Of a DNA stretch of 64,000 nt, positions 24,612 through 34,046 are shown one piece after another. Position 1 is the first letter of the stretch. Every line of letters begins with the position of its first letter. A program made the translations under genes and the position numbers. The stretch lies in the NCBI GenBank assembly GCA_963842975.1, contig CAWJIH010000006.1, positions 124,001-188,000 of the forward strand, in the 5' to 3' direction. The DNA comes from JACJWR01 sp963842975. GTDB lineage: Bacteria; Actinomycetota; Actinomycetes; S36-B12; UBA10799. Under the pieces are notes generated by a model. That model ran no database searches. It worked only from the letters and a program-made list of their open reading frames with translations, and was not told the DNA's origin.

Positions 24612-26338
24612 TCCCGCCAGCGGTTGGTGACTGGTAGGCGCCGGTCCCGACCGAAAGCTTTGTACGTGATCTTGGTGCCTGGTGGGTACTGTCGGCGCTT
24701 GTACTCGGCAGTGTCGATCAGCCGCAGGACGCGGTGCACCAGTTCTGGGTCGAAGCCGGCTGCCACGAGTTCGGCGGCTCCGGAATCATTTTCCACGTAG
24801 GCGTCCAGGAGTGCGTCGAGTTCGAAGTAGTCGGGTAGCGAATCGCTGTCGCGTTGATCCGGGCGAAGTTCCGCGGAGGGTTCTTTGGTGATTGAGTTCT
24901 CCGGGATTGGCGGGGTTTCGCCCCGCTCTGCTGCTGCGGCGTTCCGCCAACGCGACAGTTCCCAGACCAGCGACTTCGGCACATCCTTGATTGGGGCGAA
25001 CCCGCCCACCGCATCTCCGTAGATCGTGGAGTATCCCACCGCGATCTCGCTTTTGTTGCCGGTTGCGAGCACCAACGGTCCCTCGGAATTGGAGACCGCC
25101 ATCAGGATCACACCGCGGACCCTGGCTTGCAGATTCTCCTCGGCCAGTCCCGTCAATTCCAGGGAGTCCTCGAAGGCATTGACCATGTCGGCGATTGGAA
25201 CAGTGCGAAAGTCAAGCCCAGTGCGGCCGGCAAGGTCGGCAGCGTCACCCCGGGAGTGATCCGAGGAGTAGCGGCTGGGCATCGAGACGCCGATCACGTT
25301 AGCTGCCCCGACCGCGTCGCAGGCGATGGCGGCGACCAATGCCGAATCGATGCCACCGGAAAGCCCAAGCGCCACCCTGGTGAATCCATTCTTTCGGACA
25401 TAGTCGCGAAGTCCCAGTGTGAGCGCGTGGTAGACCTCGGAGGCATCTGCCAGTTCCGGCGCGATCACTGGGTTGGGAAGTGCCGGGTGGGGCGGGGCGG
25501 CTGTGTCGCCGGTGGGGATCACTACCGTGGCAGCGTTCGGCGCGCCAGCGGCGAGTTTGACGTCGAGGTCCACCACGATCAACTCATCCACGAACTCGTG
25601 GGCGCGAGCCACCACCTGCCCGTCGGGACACACCACCATGGAGTCGCCATCGAACACCAACTCGTCCTGCCCGCCCACCATGTTCACGTAGGCCAGCGGG
25701 CAGCCAGCCTCGGCGGCGCGCCGGCGGCACAGGGCGAGTCGCTGGTCGTCCTTCGATCGCTCATACGGGGACCCGTTGAGCACCAACAGCAGGCCGGCGC
25801 CGGTTGCCCTGACCTGCGCTACTGGACCCCCTTCTTGCCAAAGGTCCTCACAGATGGCAAGGGCAACATCGACACCACCGATACGCACCACGAGGGACTC
25901 CACACCGGGCACGAAATAGCGGAACTCGTCGAAGACGCCGTAGTTGGGCAGGTGGTGTTTCGCGTAGATCCCGCGCACCTCGCCGCCATGGAGCACTGCC
26001 GCTGCGTTCCGCGGTCCGCCGCGGGGTCGGCCCGGTCCGCTGTCGCGTTCAGCCCCCAATGTGTCGAGGAAGCCAACCACCACGGTCAGGTCACCGCAGC
26101 CAACAGCCAGAAGTTCGCGCGCGAGGTGTTCGACACCCGCTCGGGAGGCCTGCTGAAAGGATCCGCGCAGCGCAAGATCCTCAATCGGATACCCGGTGAG
26201 CATCATCTCCGGAAATGCCACCAGGTCAGCTCCGGCGGTCGCTGCCCGGATGCTTTCCGCAATCACAATTGCGGCATTGCCGGCCACGTCACCGACGGTG
26301 GGATTGACCTGTGCGAGGGCGAGGCGCAGCGTTGTCAT
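24599..26338 (-). CDS. nadE: Glutamine-dependent NAD+ synthetase
   Basis: 579 residues, two domains. Residues 1-~270 are a nitrilase-fold glutaminase: catalytic Glu in LVAFPEMMLTGYP, Lys in YAKHHLPNYGVFDE, Cys in ALAICEDLWQEGG. The C-terminal half is the synthetase with the P-loop LGLSGGIDSALVAAIACDAVG, and NKSEIAVGYSTIYGD. It amidates nicotinate adenine dinucleotide using ammonia channelled from glutamine, as in other actinobacteria. Start ATG 26338; upstream is the promoter region of divergent glnA2. Confidence 0.96.
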   Translation of the reverse strand: MTTLRLALAQVNPTVGDVAGNAAIVIAESIRAATAGADLVAFPEMMLTGYPIEDLALRGSFQQASRAGVEHLARELLAVGCGDLTVVVGFLDTLGAERDSGPGRPRGGPRNAAAVLHGGEVRGIYAKHHLPNYGVFDEFRYFVPGVESLVVRIGGVDVALAICEDLWQEGGPVAQVRATGAGLLLVLNGSPYERSKDDQRLALCRRRAAEAGCPLAYVNMVGGQDELVFDGDSMVVCPDGQVVARAHEFVDELIVVDLDVKLAAGAPNAATVVIPTGDTAAPPHPALPNPVIAPELADASEVYHALTLGLRDYVRKNGFTRVALGLSGGIDSALVAAIACDAVGAANVIGVSMPSRYSSDHSRGDAADLAGRTGLDFRTVPIADMVNAFEDSLELTGLAEENLQARVRGVILMAVSNSEGPLVLATGNKSEIAVGYSTIYGDAVGGFAPIKDVPKSLVWELSRWRNAAAAERGETPPIPENSITKEPSAELRPDQRDSDSLPDYFELDALLDAYVENDSGAAELVAAGFDPELVHRVLRLIDTAEYKRRQYPPGTKITYKAFGRDRRLPVTNRWRETTP

Positions 26339-26475
26339 GAGGGCAGTCTGGCAGTCCGTTCATGACCACCGTGCGTTCACGTCGGGTGTGGTGTCGAGAA
26401 CGCTCGACGAACTCCAGAGCAGGCGGTTACGAGAGTCGACAGACGCGCGCAAACCAACGGTGGCAGGCTAGGGGC

Positions 26476-27813
26476 ATGGATAAGCAGACCGAGTTCGTAT
26501 TGCGGGCGATCGAGGAGCGGGACATTCGCTTCGTGCGGCTGTGGTTCACGGATGTGCTGGGACAGCTGAAATCTGTGGCGATCGCACCGGCGGAGCTCGA
26601 AGGGGCCTTTGAGGAGGGCATCGGCTTCGACGGCTCCGCGATCCAAGGCTTCACCCGGGTGACGGAGGCGGACATGCTTGCCCGGCCGGATCCGTCGACG
26701 TTCCAGATCCTGCCTTGGCGCGGTGAAGAGAACGCGGTGGCGCGCATGTTCTGCGACATTGCGCTGCCGGACGGTTCGCCTTCCCACGCGGACTCGAGGT
26801 ACGTGCTGAAGCGCGCCTTGGATCATGCGGCCGCGGACGGGTTCACGTTCTACACTCACCCGGAAATCGAGTTCTACCTGCTTCGGGAACGACCTGCCGT
26901 CGGTGGCCAACCCGTCCCGGTCGATGATGCTGGCTACTTTGACCACGCCACGCTCGGGCCCGCGCAGGACTTTCGTCGCAAGGCGATCACCATGCTTGAG
27001 GACATGGGGATTTCGGTGGAGTTCAGTCACCACGAAGGAGGACCCGGGCAGCAGGAAATCGACCTGCGCTACGCAGACGCCCTGAGCACCGCCGACAACA
27101 TCATGACGTTCCGCACGGTCGTCAAGGAAGTCGCCGTCGAACAGGGGGTGTGGGCGACTTTCATGCCCAAACCATTCCGGGATCACCCAGGGTCCGGCAT
27201 GCACACACACGTCAGCCTGTTTGAAGGGGATGCCAACGCCTTCGCTGATCCGTCGGCGCCAATGGGGCTCTCTAGCGTCGGACGATCCTTCATCGCGGGT
27301 CTGTTGCACCACGCTCCGGAGATGTCGGCGATCACCAACCAGTGGGTGAATTCCTACAAACGCCTCGCGGCCGGTGGCGAGGCTCCGACCTACATGTGCT
27401 GGGGCCATGACAATCGATCAGCCCTCGTGCGGGTGCCAATGTACAAGCCACACAAGGGCAACAGCACCCGAGTCGAGCTGCGCAGCCTCGATCCTGCATG
27501 CAACCCCTACCTGGCCTTCGCGGTAATGCTGGCCGCCGGAATGAAAGGTGTTCGGGAACAGTACGAACTTCCGCCGGAAGCCGAGGATGACGTCTGGAGC
27601 CTGAACGACCGGGAGCGTCGGGCCATGGGTCTGAGGCCATTGCCAGGGAGTTTGAACGACGCGATCGCAGCTATGGAGGATTCGGAGTTGATCGCGGAGA
27701 CACTTGGCGAGCATGTGTTCGATTTCTTCCTGTCGAACAAGCGGGCCGAGTGGGCCGACTACCGCAAACAGGTCACCCAGTTCGAACTTGACCGCTACTT
27801 GCGCATGCTCTAG
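26476..27813 (+). CDS. glnA2: Glutamine synthetase, GlnA2 type
   Basis: 445 residues from ATG 26476, the usual position for GlnA2 (MDKQTEFVLRAIEERDIRFVRLWF). GS beta-grasp and catalytic motifs are present: GFDGSAIQGF, EIEFYLL, MPKPFRDHPGSGMHTHVSLF, NSYKRLAAGGEAPTY and NSTRVELRSLDP. The adenylylation tyrosine loop of GlnA1 is replaced (SLNDRERRAMGLRPLPGSL, no Tyr), so GlnE should not modify it. It is followed 16 bases later by glnE. Paralogues of this type may have low GS activity or use other amines. Confidence 0.93.
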   Translation: MDKQTEFVLRAIEERDIRFVRLWFTDVLGQLKSVAIAPAELEGAFEEGIGFDGSAIQGFTRVTEADMLARPDPSTFQILPWRGEENAVARMFCDIALPDGSPSHADSRYVLKRALDHAAADGFTFYTHPEIEFYLLRERPAVGGQPVPVDDAGYFDHATLGPAQDFRRKAITMLEDMGISVEFSHHEGGPGQQEIDLRYADALSTADNIMTFRTVVKEVAVEQGVWATFMPKPFRDHPGSGMHTHVSLFEGDANAFADPSAPMGLSSVGRSFIAGLLHHAPEMSAITNQWVNSYKRLAAGGEAPTYMCWGHDNRSALVRVPMYKPHKGNSTRVELRSLDPACNPYLAFAVMLAAGMKGVREQYELPPEAEDDVWSLNDRERRAMGLRPLPGSLNDAIAAMEDSELIAETLGEHVFDFFLSNKRAEWADYRKQVTQFELDRYLRML

Positions 27814-27829
27814 CCGGTGGTGTGCGGTC

Positions 27830-30826
27830 ATGACCAAAGCGACTAGATCGTCGGATCCCATCTCCCGTGCGGCCTTGGCCGGTGCGGGGTTCACCGACCC
27901 GGAGAAAGCTCGGCGGCTGTGGGCCGAGCCTGCGCTGGAAAACATCGCCAATCACGAGGTGGTGGCCGATTTCTCGGTGGCTGCCGATCCGGATCTGGCG
28001 CTGCTGCTGCTGTCCCGCCTGCTGTGCGAGGAAGGCTGTCCCGCCGAAGTCGCGGAGACGGTGTCACACGACCCGGAACGGCGTCGCCGGCTGCTGCGCA
28101 TGCTGGGTCTCAGCGCAGGAATTGGGGAGGTGCTGCTGCGTCACCCAGAGTGGTACCTCCTGGCGTGTGAGGAGCCGACCTGGCCGACGGCGGCACAGGT
28201 ACGAGCTGAGTTCCTCACGGCAGTGGGCGCCGATCCGGACGCCGACATGCCGACCGCCGCCGACGGTGGGCACGACGCGTACGTGGAATTGCGCAAGGTC
28301 TACGGCCGACAAATGGTTCGGATCGCGAATGCCGATCTCAACTCGGGCGCGGAAGTCTCGGATATCACCGCGGCGTTGTCGCAGGTGGCGGATGCGGTGC
28401 TGGACACCTCGCTGGCAATCGCCCGAGCAGAAGTGTCCGGCCATGACGCAGCCCGGTTGGGAATCGTGGCGATGGGCAAGTGCGGCGCCGGGGAGTTGAA
28501 CTATCTGTCGGATGTCGACGTGATCTTCGTGGCGGAACCGGCCCGCGATGACGTTTCCGAGGAAGTGGCGCTGCGGGTTGCCACCCAGATCGCCCAACGG
28601 CTGATGAACGTCACCGTTGCCAGCACCATTGAGGGATCGATTTGGGAAGTCGATGCCGGGTTACGCCCAGAGGGCAAATCCGGCGCGCTCGTGCGTACCC
28701 TCCGTAGCCACCTGGGGTACTACGAGCGCTGGGCGAAGACCTGGGAGTTTCAGGCGCTACTGAAAGCTCGTGCGGCAGCTGGGGACATCGAGTTGGCCCA
28801 GGCCTTCGTCACCGAAACCCGACCGTTGGTGTGGAGTGCCTCGCGGCGGCCGGATTTTGTTGCCGAGGTGCAGCAGATGCGCCGGCGGGTGGAGCAGAAC
28901 ATTCCGAGCAAACACGCTGGACGGGAACTCAAACTCGGGCCAGGCGGGCTACGCGACATCGAGTTCTCCGTGCAGATGCTGCAAATGGTCCATGGCAGTT
29001 CGGACATCACGGTGCGTGCGGCCTCGACGCTGGAAGCTCTGGAGCAGTTGGCGACCTGGGGTTATGTCGGCCGCGAAGACGCCCGTGCCTTGGCCGACGC
29101 CTACGCGTTCCAGCGCACCTTGGAGCATCGACTCCAGTTGCGCAGTTTGCGCCGCACCCACATGCTGCCGGAAAGTCCGGAGGATCTGCGCTGGCTCGGC
29201 CGTTCACTGAGTTTGAAGCCCGACCCGGGTGCTGAATTGCTCAAGCGCTGGCGTGCGGTTTCCCTTGACGTCCGCCGACTCCACGAAAAACTGTTCTACC
29301 GCCCGCTGCTCAACGCGGTCGCAAAATTGGAACCGGGACAGGCACGACTCACCGCGGAGGCTGCCAAAGATCGACTCACTATGCTCGGCTACCGTGATCC
29401 GGCTGGTGCCCTGCGACACCTCCAGGTCCTCTCGGCTGGGGTGAGTCGGCGGGCGGCGATTCAGCGCACGTTGCTGCCGGTGATGCTCGACTGGTTCGCC
29501 CAGGGTCCCGATCCGGATGCCGGGCTCCTCGGTTTCCGGCATGTCAGCGAGGAGTTGGGCGCCACCCCTTGGTACCTGCGGCTATTGCGCGACGAGTCGG
29601 TGGTGGCAGAGCGGCTAGCGCGAATTTTGTCCACCTCGCGGTACGCGTCGGAATTGCTGGTTCGAGCGCCGGAGGCAGTGCAGATCCTGGCGGGTGAGGC
29701 AACTCTGGATCCGGTTGACCGCGGTGCCCTGGTGTCCGAGATGCGGGCAGTGGCAAGGCGTCACAGCCACGCCGAGACGGCTGTTGCCGCGGTCCGCGGC
29801 GTGCGACGGCGGGAGTTGTTTCGCACTGCGGCAGCGGATCTGGTCGCCGACGCCGCAGTGGAATCGGTTGCCGAGGGCTTGGCGGACATCACCGACGCGA
29901 CAATCGATGCGGCGATGGCGGCCGCGGTGGCAGAGGTGGAGCGGCAACGCGGAGAATCGCTACCCACCAGACTGCTCATTGTCGCCATGGGTCGACTCGG
30001 TGGTCGAGACGTGTCCTACGCTTCCGACGCCGACGTCATGTTTGTCCACGATCCGCTGCCTGGATGCGACGTTGGGGAGGCAGCAAAGGTCGCGCGCGAG
30101 GTGTTCAACCTAATCCGAGCAGGACTTTCGGTTCCAAGCCCGGATCCGCCACTCGAACTCGATGCGGATCTTCGTCCCGAAGGCCGCCAGGGCGCTTTGG
30201 TGCGAACCCTCGACAGCTACGCCGCCTACTATCGACGATTCTCAGCCCCGTGGGAGGCGCAGGCTCTGCTCAAGGCGCGCCCGCTAGCGGGCAGCAGCGA
30301 CCTCGCGGAGCAGTTCATCGGCATCATCGATCCGGTGCGCTACCCGGCGGCCGGCCTGAGCGCGCAGGATTTGGTTCAGATGCGGCGGCTGAAGGCCAGG
30401 ATGGAATCCGAGCGTTTGCCGCGCGGGGTGGATCCGCGCCGGCACACCAAACTTGGACCCGGCGGATTGAGCGATGTGGAGTGGGTTGTCCAGCTGATCC
30501 AGCAGCAGCAGGGACATCGGGTCTGGGGTCTGCGCACCACCTCGACTCCGGAAGCGATGGCGGTGGCCGTGGCCGAAGGATTCGTCCCGCGCAAGGACGC
30601 CGACCGGCTCATGGCCGCCTGGCGATTGGCGTCCCGGGTACGAAACGCGAACACGCTGGTGCTGGGCAAACCAAGTGATGTGATCCCCAGCGACGTCCGG
30701 GAAATCTCGGCGGTCTCGCGCGTGCTGGGATACGAACCAGGGCACAGCTCGGACATGCTGGAGAAATACTTCCGCACTGCCCGTCGGGCTCGAAAGGCCT
30801 TCGACCGGTTGTTTTTCGCAGACTGA
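27830..30826 (+). CDS. glnE: Glutamine synthetase adenylyltransferase/deadenylylase
   Basis: 998 residues from ATG 27830. GlnE has two nucleotidyltransferase domains: the N-terminal one with VAMGKCGAGELNYLSDVDVIFV near residue 215, and the C-terminal one with VAMGRLGGRDVSYASDADVMFV near 715, each holding the G-x-S/D-D-x-D metal motif, and each followed by a LGPGGLRDIEF-type helix. It AMP-modifies GlnA on a tyrosine according to nitrogen status. Its likely target, the Tyr-bearing GlnA, is 18.5 kb away here. Long and intact, so useful as a control for sequence quality. Confidence 0.97.
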   Translation: MTKATRSSDPISRAALAGAGFTDPEKARRLWAEPALENIANHEVVADFSVAADPDLALLLLSRLLCEEGCPAEVAETVSHDPERRRRLLRMLGLSAGIGEVLLRHPEWYLLACEEPTWPTAAQVRAEFLTAVGADPDADMPTAADGGHDAYVELRKVYGRQMVRIANADLNSGAEVSDITAALSQVADAVLDTSLAIARAEVSGHDAARLGIVAMGKCGAGELNYLSDVDVIFVAEPARDDVSEEVALRVATQIAQRLMNVTVASTIEGSIWEVDAGLRPEGKSGALVRTLRSHLGYYERWAKTWEFQALLKARAAAGDIELAQAFVTETRPLVWSASRRPDFVAEVQQMRRRVEQNIPSKHAGRELKLGPGGLRDIEFSVQMLQMVHGSSDITVRAASTLEALEQLATWGYVGREDARALADAYAFQRTLEHRLQLRSLRRTHMLPESPEDLRWLGRSLSLKPDPGAELLKRWRAVSLDVRRLHEKLFYRPLLNAVAKLEPGQARLTAEAAKDRLTMLGYRDPAGALRHLQVLSAGVSRRAAIQRTLLPVMLDWFAQGPDPDAGLLGFRHVSEELGATPWYLRLLRDESVVAERLARILSTSRYASELLVRAPEAVQILAGEATLDPVDRGALVSEMRAVARRHSHAETAVAAVRGVRRRELFRTAAADLVADAAVESVAEGLADITDATIDAAMAAAVAEVERQRGESLPTRLLIVAMGRLGGRDVSYASDADVMFVHDPLPGCDVGEAAKVAREVFNLIRAGLSVPSPDPPLELDADLRPEGRQGALVRTLDSYAAYYRRFSAPWEAQALLKARPLAGSSDLAEQFIGIIDPVRYPAAGLSAQDLVQMRRLKARMESERLPRGVDPRRHTKLGPGGLSDVEWVVQLIQQQQGHRVWGLRTTSTPEAMAVAVAEGFVPRKDADRLMAAWRLASRVRNANTLVLGKPSDVIPSDVREISAVSRVLGYEPGHSSDMLEKYFRTARRARKAFDRLFFAD

Positions 30827-30833
30827 GTGGCCT

Positions 30834-30983
30834 ATGTCCAAGCCCCTCAGCGTTGCCGCGACGATGACGGTTGGCGCAGCTGCCACCAGCGCGACAACTG
30901 CAGCAGTTTCCGGGTCGGGATCCATGCCGACCCCGGCTTCGGGTGCCACCGGACTCAGCAGTTCGAACTCCAACTCCAGCTGA
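30834..30983 (+). CDS. Possible 49-residue Ala/Ser/Thr-rich peptide downstream of glnE
   Basis: An ATG eight bases after the glnE stop opens a 49-codon frame encoding an almost uncharged Ala/Thr/Ser/Gly peptide ending SSSNSNSS. No ribosome site is clear and no homologue is known to me. The 208 bases between glnE and yaaA hold nothing else I can support. Confidence 0.2.
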   Translation: MSKPLSVAATMTVGAAATSATTAAVSGSGSMPTPASGATGLSSSNSNSS

Positions 30984-31034
30984 GGGACGCACCGGTTCGA
31001 CGTCTCGGAGCCAATGCGGCGGCTGCTTGGAACC

Positions 31035-31820
31035 TCAGGTGACTGGGGTGTCTGCCAAGTGGGGATCCACCACGACGTCCAGGCGAGCTCCTTCCAGCCC
31101 TGCGTCCCAGCCGCTCGCGACTAGCGCGTTGAGTAGTGCCCGGGGGGAGGCCGGGAGCCGTTTTTGCTGAAGCAGGGCCCGCACCAGCCGACCCTTGAAT
31201 GCCTTGTTGTGATGACTCACCGCCACGCGCTCCCCGCCTGGCTGGCGCTGCCAGATCTTCACCGTCACGCTGCGCTCGCGCAGTTGCGCCGGTAGTGGCC
31301 ACATGGCGGCGTAGGCCCCCGAGCGAAGGTCGATGATGAGGTTGGCATTGAGGGAAGTCACGAACTGCGTGAGCGGTTCCGACCATAGTTGCCGTAGCGG
31401 CGGCAGCCCGGGCAGAGGCTGCGAACCAGCCGAGAATCGATACGCCGGAATGCGCTCGCCCAACGGCACCAGGCCGAAGGCAGCCGAAGCCACCATCACC
31501 TGAGAGAGTCCTCGCCGGCGGGCTGTTCCGCCCAAGCTCGCAAAGTCCAGAGCGTCGTAGAGGACCCCGGAGTAGACGCGCCAGGCCGGTGCCGTTGGGC
31601 TGGTCATCAGGTGCGCGTTGGTCGCAACGAGGTGGTCCTGGCTGGGGCCGAGTTTGAGCAGGCTGCGCGCTCGGAGCGGGTCGTGCGCACAGACATCCAC
31701 GAGGGCGTCAAGTACGTCCGCAGTGGGAGCCCGCAGTGGCTCGGGACGAGCGCTGAGATCCAGAACCCGCCCACGTTGAGCAGGTGTTTTTGATTCCGAT
31801 GGCGGCAGCAACACGAGCAT
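31035..31820 (-). CDS. yaaA: YaaA-family peroxide stress protein
   Basis: 261 residues from ATG 31820 (MLVLLPPSESKTP, the family start; upstream in-frame codons lack a family match). YaaA/DUF328 proteins limit free iron and DNA damage during peroxide stress in E. coli; a DNA-binding fold has been reported. Visible: the LLPPSESK start, VYSGVLYDALDFASL, the GLVPLGERIPAYRFSAGS segment, LIIDLRSGAYAAMWP and the C-terminal VSHHNKAFKGRLVRALL. Convergent with glnE. Confidence 0.88.
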   Translation of the reverse strand: MLVLLPPSESKTPAQRGRVLDLSARPEPLRAPTADVLDALVDVCAHDPLRARSLLKLGPSQDHLVATNAHLMTSPTAPAWRVYSGVLYDALDFASLGGTARRRGLSQVMVASAAFGLVPLGERIPAYRFSAGSQPLPGLPPLRQLWSEPLTQFVTSLNANLIIDLRSGAYAAMWPLPAQLRERSVTVKIWQRQPGGERVAVSHHNKAFKGRLVRALLQQKRLPASPRALLNALVASGWDAGLEGARLDVVVDPHLADTPVT

Positions 31821-32003
31821 GCTGTCATCTTTGCCCGCCGACAGGAGGTCTCGGTGCACCGGGGTGTGCCTGGACACAGCAACTGGCAGCCGCCCGGGAT
31901 CCTCGTTGTCCACGGCCGTTTTGTGCCATAGTGAGCCCGCTGCGCAGCAATCCGGAACACCGGGATTGCCACACGCTTGGGACTATCGAAAGGTTAAGCA
32001 GAT

Positions 32004-32789
32004 ATGGGTGCACACAACGTCACCGATCGGGTTTCACTTGCCGGCAAGCGGGCCATCGTGGCCATCGATTTTCGGCATGCCAGGGTCTACGCGACCGACA
32101 CTCCAGGCGGCGCACCCCCGGAGGCAGTCCAGTCTCCGGACCCGTGGCACCTCGACCACAATCTCTATCACCGGGCTGGCAACGTCGATGGCACCTACGA
32201 CATCGATCGGATCGACTCCGACGACTTCTTCAAGACCCTCGCGCACGAACTAGCGCCCGCTGCAGAGGTGTTGCTGCTGGGACACGGCAAGGGCAAGTCG
32301 AATGCCAGTCACATCTTCTTCCACTACTTGGAGAAGCACTATCGCGATGTGGCGGCCAAAGTCGTGGCCGACATTCGGATTGACATCGACGACATCACCG
32401 ATGCCCAACTCGAGCGATTGGGCGAACTGTACTTCGGAGCCGACGAACCGGTGCGGGACTACTCCGATGGCCGCTGGGGAACACCTCGGCCGGGGGAGAG
32501 TCGCGACGTCGCCCACGACTTGGACAACCACCATCGGGACACTTTGGCGGCGATTCTGGATCACCCTGCAAGCGGTAACGTCCGCTGGGCCGATGTCGAA
32601 TCGTTGCTTGGGGCCGTGGGCACCGTCGAGCAGCGCCACGACGGGAAGTTCAAGGTCACTGTGGGCGCCGAGACAGAAGTGCTCAGCCGCCCGCATAACA
32701 AGGACATCGACAAGTCGATGATTGAGGACTTGCGTCGGATGTTGCGCCACGCCGGGTATCACGCACCGGCCGGCGGAACCGAGGTCTAG
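32004..32789 (+). CDS. Fusion of eRF1-domain-3-like and HicA-like domains
   Basis: 261 residues. Residues ~15-145 resemble the eRF1 domain 3/'translational machinery' proteins of bacteria: RAIVAIDFRHARVYATD, a His-rich stretch HLDHNLYHRAGN, then EVLLLGHGKGKSNASHIFFHYLEK and AAKVVADIRIDIDD. Residues ~191-252 resemble a HicA double-stranded-RNA-binding domain: VRWADVESLLGAVG, a short strand pair and SRPHNKDIDKSMIEDLRRML. The catalytic GSH of HicA toxins is replaced by DGKF, so nuclease activity is doubtful. No HicB partner. A ribosome- or RNA-binding role is inference from folds seen by eye. Confidence 0.55.
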   Translation: MGAHNVTDRVSLAGKRAIVAIDFRHARVYATDTPGGAPPEAVQSPDPWHLDHNLYHRAGNVDGTYDIDRIDSDDFFKTLAHELAPAAEVLLLGHGKGKSNASHIFFHYLEKHYRDVAAKVVADIRIDIDDITDAQLERLGELYFGADEPVRDYSDGRWGTPRPGESRDVAHDLDNHHRDTLAAILDHPASGNVRWADVESLLGAVGTVEQRHDGKFKVTVGAETEVLSRPHNKDIDKSMIEDLRRMLRHAGYHAPAGGTEV

Positions 32790-32802
32790 CGCGCCATCTG
32801 CG

Positions 32803-33810
32803 TTACCCGCCTACTACTCCCGCTTCGATCTGTTGGCCCAGGGAGGTGGTGACCACCACCGGGATTCCCTTCGGGACTTTGCCTTCCAGGCTGCTCACGA
32901 AATCCTCCACCGGCGGGAGTTGGCCGGGCGTCTGCACCCGAACAATGGCGCGATGCGATGCGAAACTCACGTCTTCAACGCTGGCCCCGGGTACCGAGGC
33001 GATCCACTCGTCTGCAGCGGCTTCAATGCGCTGGTCCCAGACCGTGATCAAGTAGTTGCCGAGGGTGTTGGCCCCCAGGGGGAGGGCGATAACCAGCAGG
33101 AGCAGTGAGATAGTAATAACTGCTTTGCGTCGGGAACCGAAGTCTTCGCCCTCGATTGATTGGATGACGAGCACGGCGAACACCAAGGTGCCTGCCAGCA
33201 CCATGGCGAGGAAGTTGGAGAGGAAGAGGACCAAGGCACCTCCTGCCAACGTATAGGAGCGCTGACCAAGGCAGATCCCGCTGACCACCAGGGGCGGCAC
33301 AAGGGAAATCGCGATGGCTACACCGGGCAGGATCGCTGCGACGTCGCGTCGGGACAGGGCAATTGCACCGGCGAACCCGGTGGCAATCGCGGCCACGAGG
33401 CTCGTCAGTCCGGGCGCTGTGCGGGAGGCGATCTGGCCGTTGCCCAGTAGGTCGTAACCGCTAGGCAACGCGAGAGCGAAAAGCACCCCGGTCAGGACCA
33501 CGGCGAGTCCGCCGAACAACACGAAGGTGCCACCCTTGCGGATTCCGCCTGGCGCTCGCTTGGCGATCCCGAGGGCAATGCCCATGATGGGCGTTGACAG
33601 CGGCGCGATGATCATCGCCCCGATGACGGTGGCGGTGGAGTCCGACAACAGCCCGGCCGCGGCGATGACCGACGACAGCACCAGCATGGCCCAGAATGCG
33701 GACTTCTTGGAGACACTGTCGCCGGCGGTCAGGTCCAAATCTTCGGTGAGCTCCGCTACCGTTCGGCGCTGATTGCTGGGTAGGACGAAGGTAGTGAAAT
33801 GGGTAGGCAC
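32803..33810 (-). CDS. DUF389 (TIGR00341-like) membrane protein
   Basis: 335 residues. After a short cytoplasmic start come the DUF389 hallmarks: KKSAFWAMLVLSSVIAAAGLL, DSTATVIGAMIIAPLSTPIMG, further helices to ~235, then a soluble C-terminal domain of ~90 residues. About seven transmembrane helices. Function is unknown in the family. Divergent from the CstR-like repressor across a 236-base region holding that repressor's probable operator, so co-regulation is plausible; convergent with the eRF1/HicA fusion gene, 13 bases apart. Confidence 0.88.
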   Translation of the reverse strand: MPTHFTTFVLPSNQRRTVAELTEDLDLTAGDSVSKKSAFWAMLVLSSVIAAAGLLSDSTATVIGAMIIAPLSTPIMGIALGIAKRAPGGIRKGGTFVLFGGLAVVLTGVLFALALPSGYDLLGNGQIASRTAPGLTSLVAAIATGFAGAIALSRRDVAAILPGVAIAISLVPPLVVSGICLGQRSYTLAGGALVLFLSNFLAMVLAGTLVFAVLVIQSIEGEDFGSRRKAVITISLLLLVIALPLGANTLGNYLITVWDQRIEAAADEWIASVPGASVEDVSFASHRAIVRVQTPGQLPPVEDFVSSLEGKVPKGIPVVVTTSLGQQIEAGVVGG

Positions 33811-33919
33811 CCTGGGATTATCCGGGTAGCGAACCGATTGCCAAGGAGAGTCGCGAGGTGTGTTGCTGGCGAAACAGGTCCAAAGTCGAGTTGGCTGCGG
33901 ACTGATACCGCACCTCGGA

Positions 33920-33935
33920 ATACCCGCTGGGGTAT
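33920..33935. promoter_or_regulatory. CsoR/CstR-type operator palindrome
   Basis: ATACCC-GCTG-GGGTAT is a perfect 6-4-6 palindrome of the form bound by CsoR/CstR-family repressors. It lies 111 bases before the regulator gene and 109 bases before the divergent DUF389 gene, so it could control both. Confidence 0.7.
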
Positions 33936-34046
33936 CCTTGCTGAGTAACTAGCGGCGGTTGATGCCTCAGCAGTGAGAGTGGGTGCACGCCCATTTCCCA
34001 CCGTGGCGCATTGACTGGCACCGCGCCCGAACAAAGGAGGCACACC

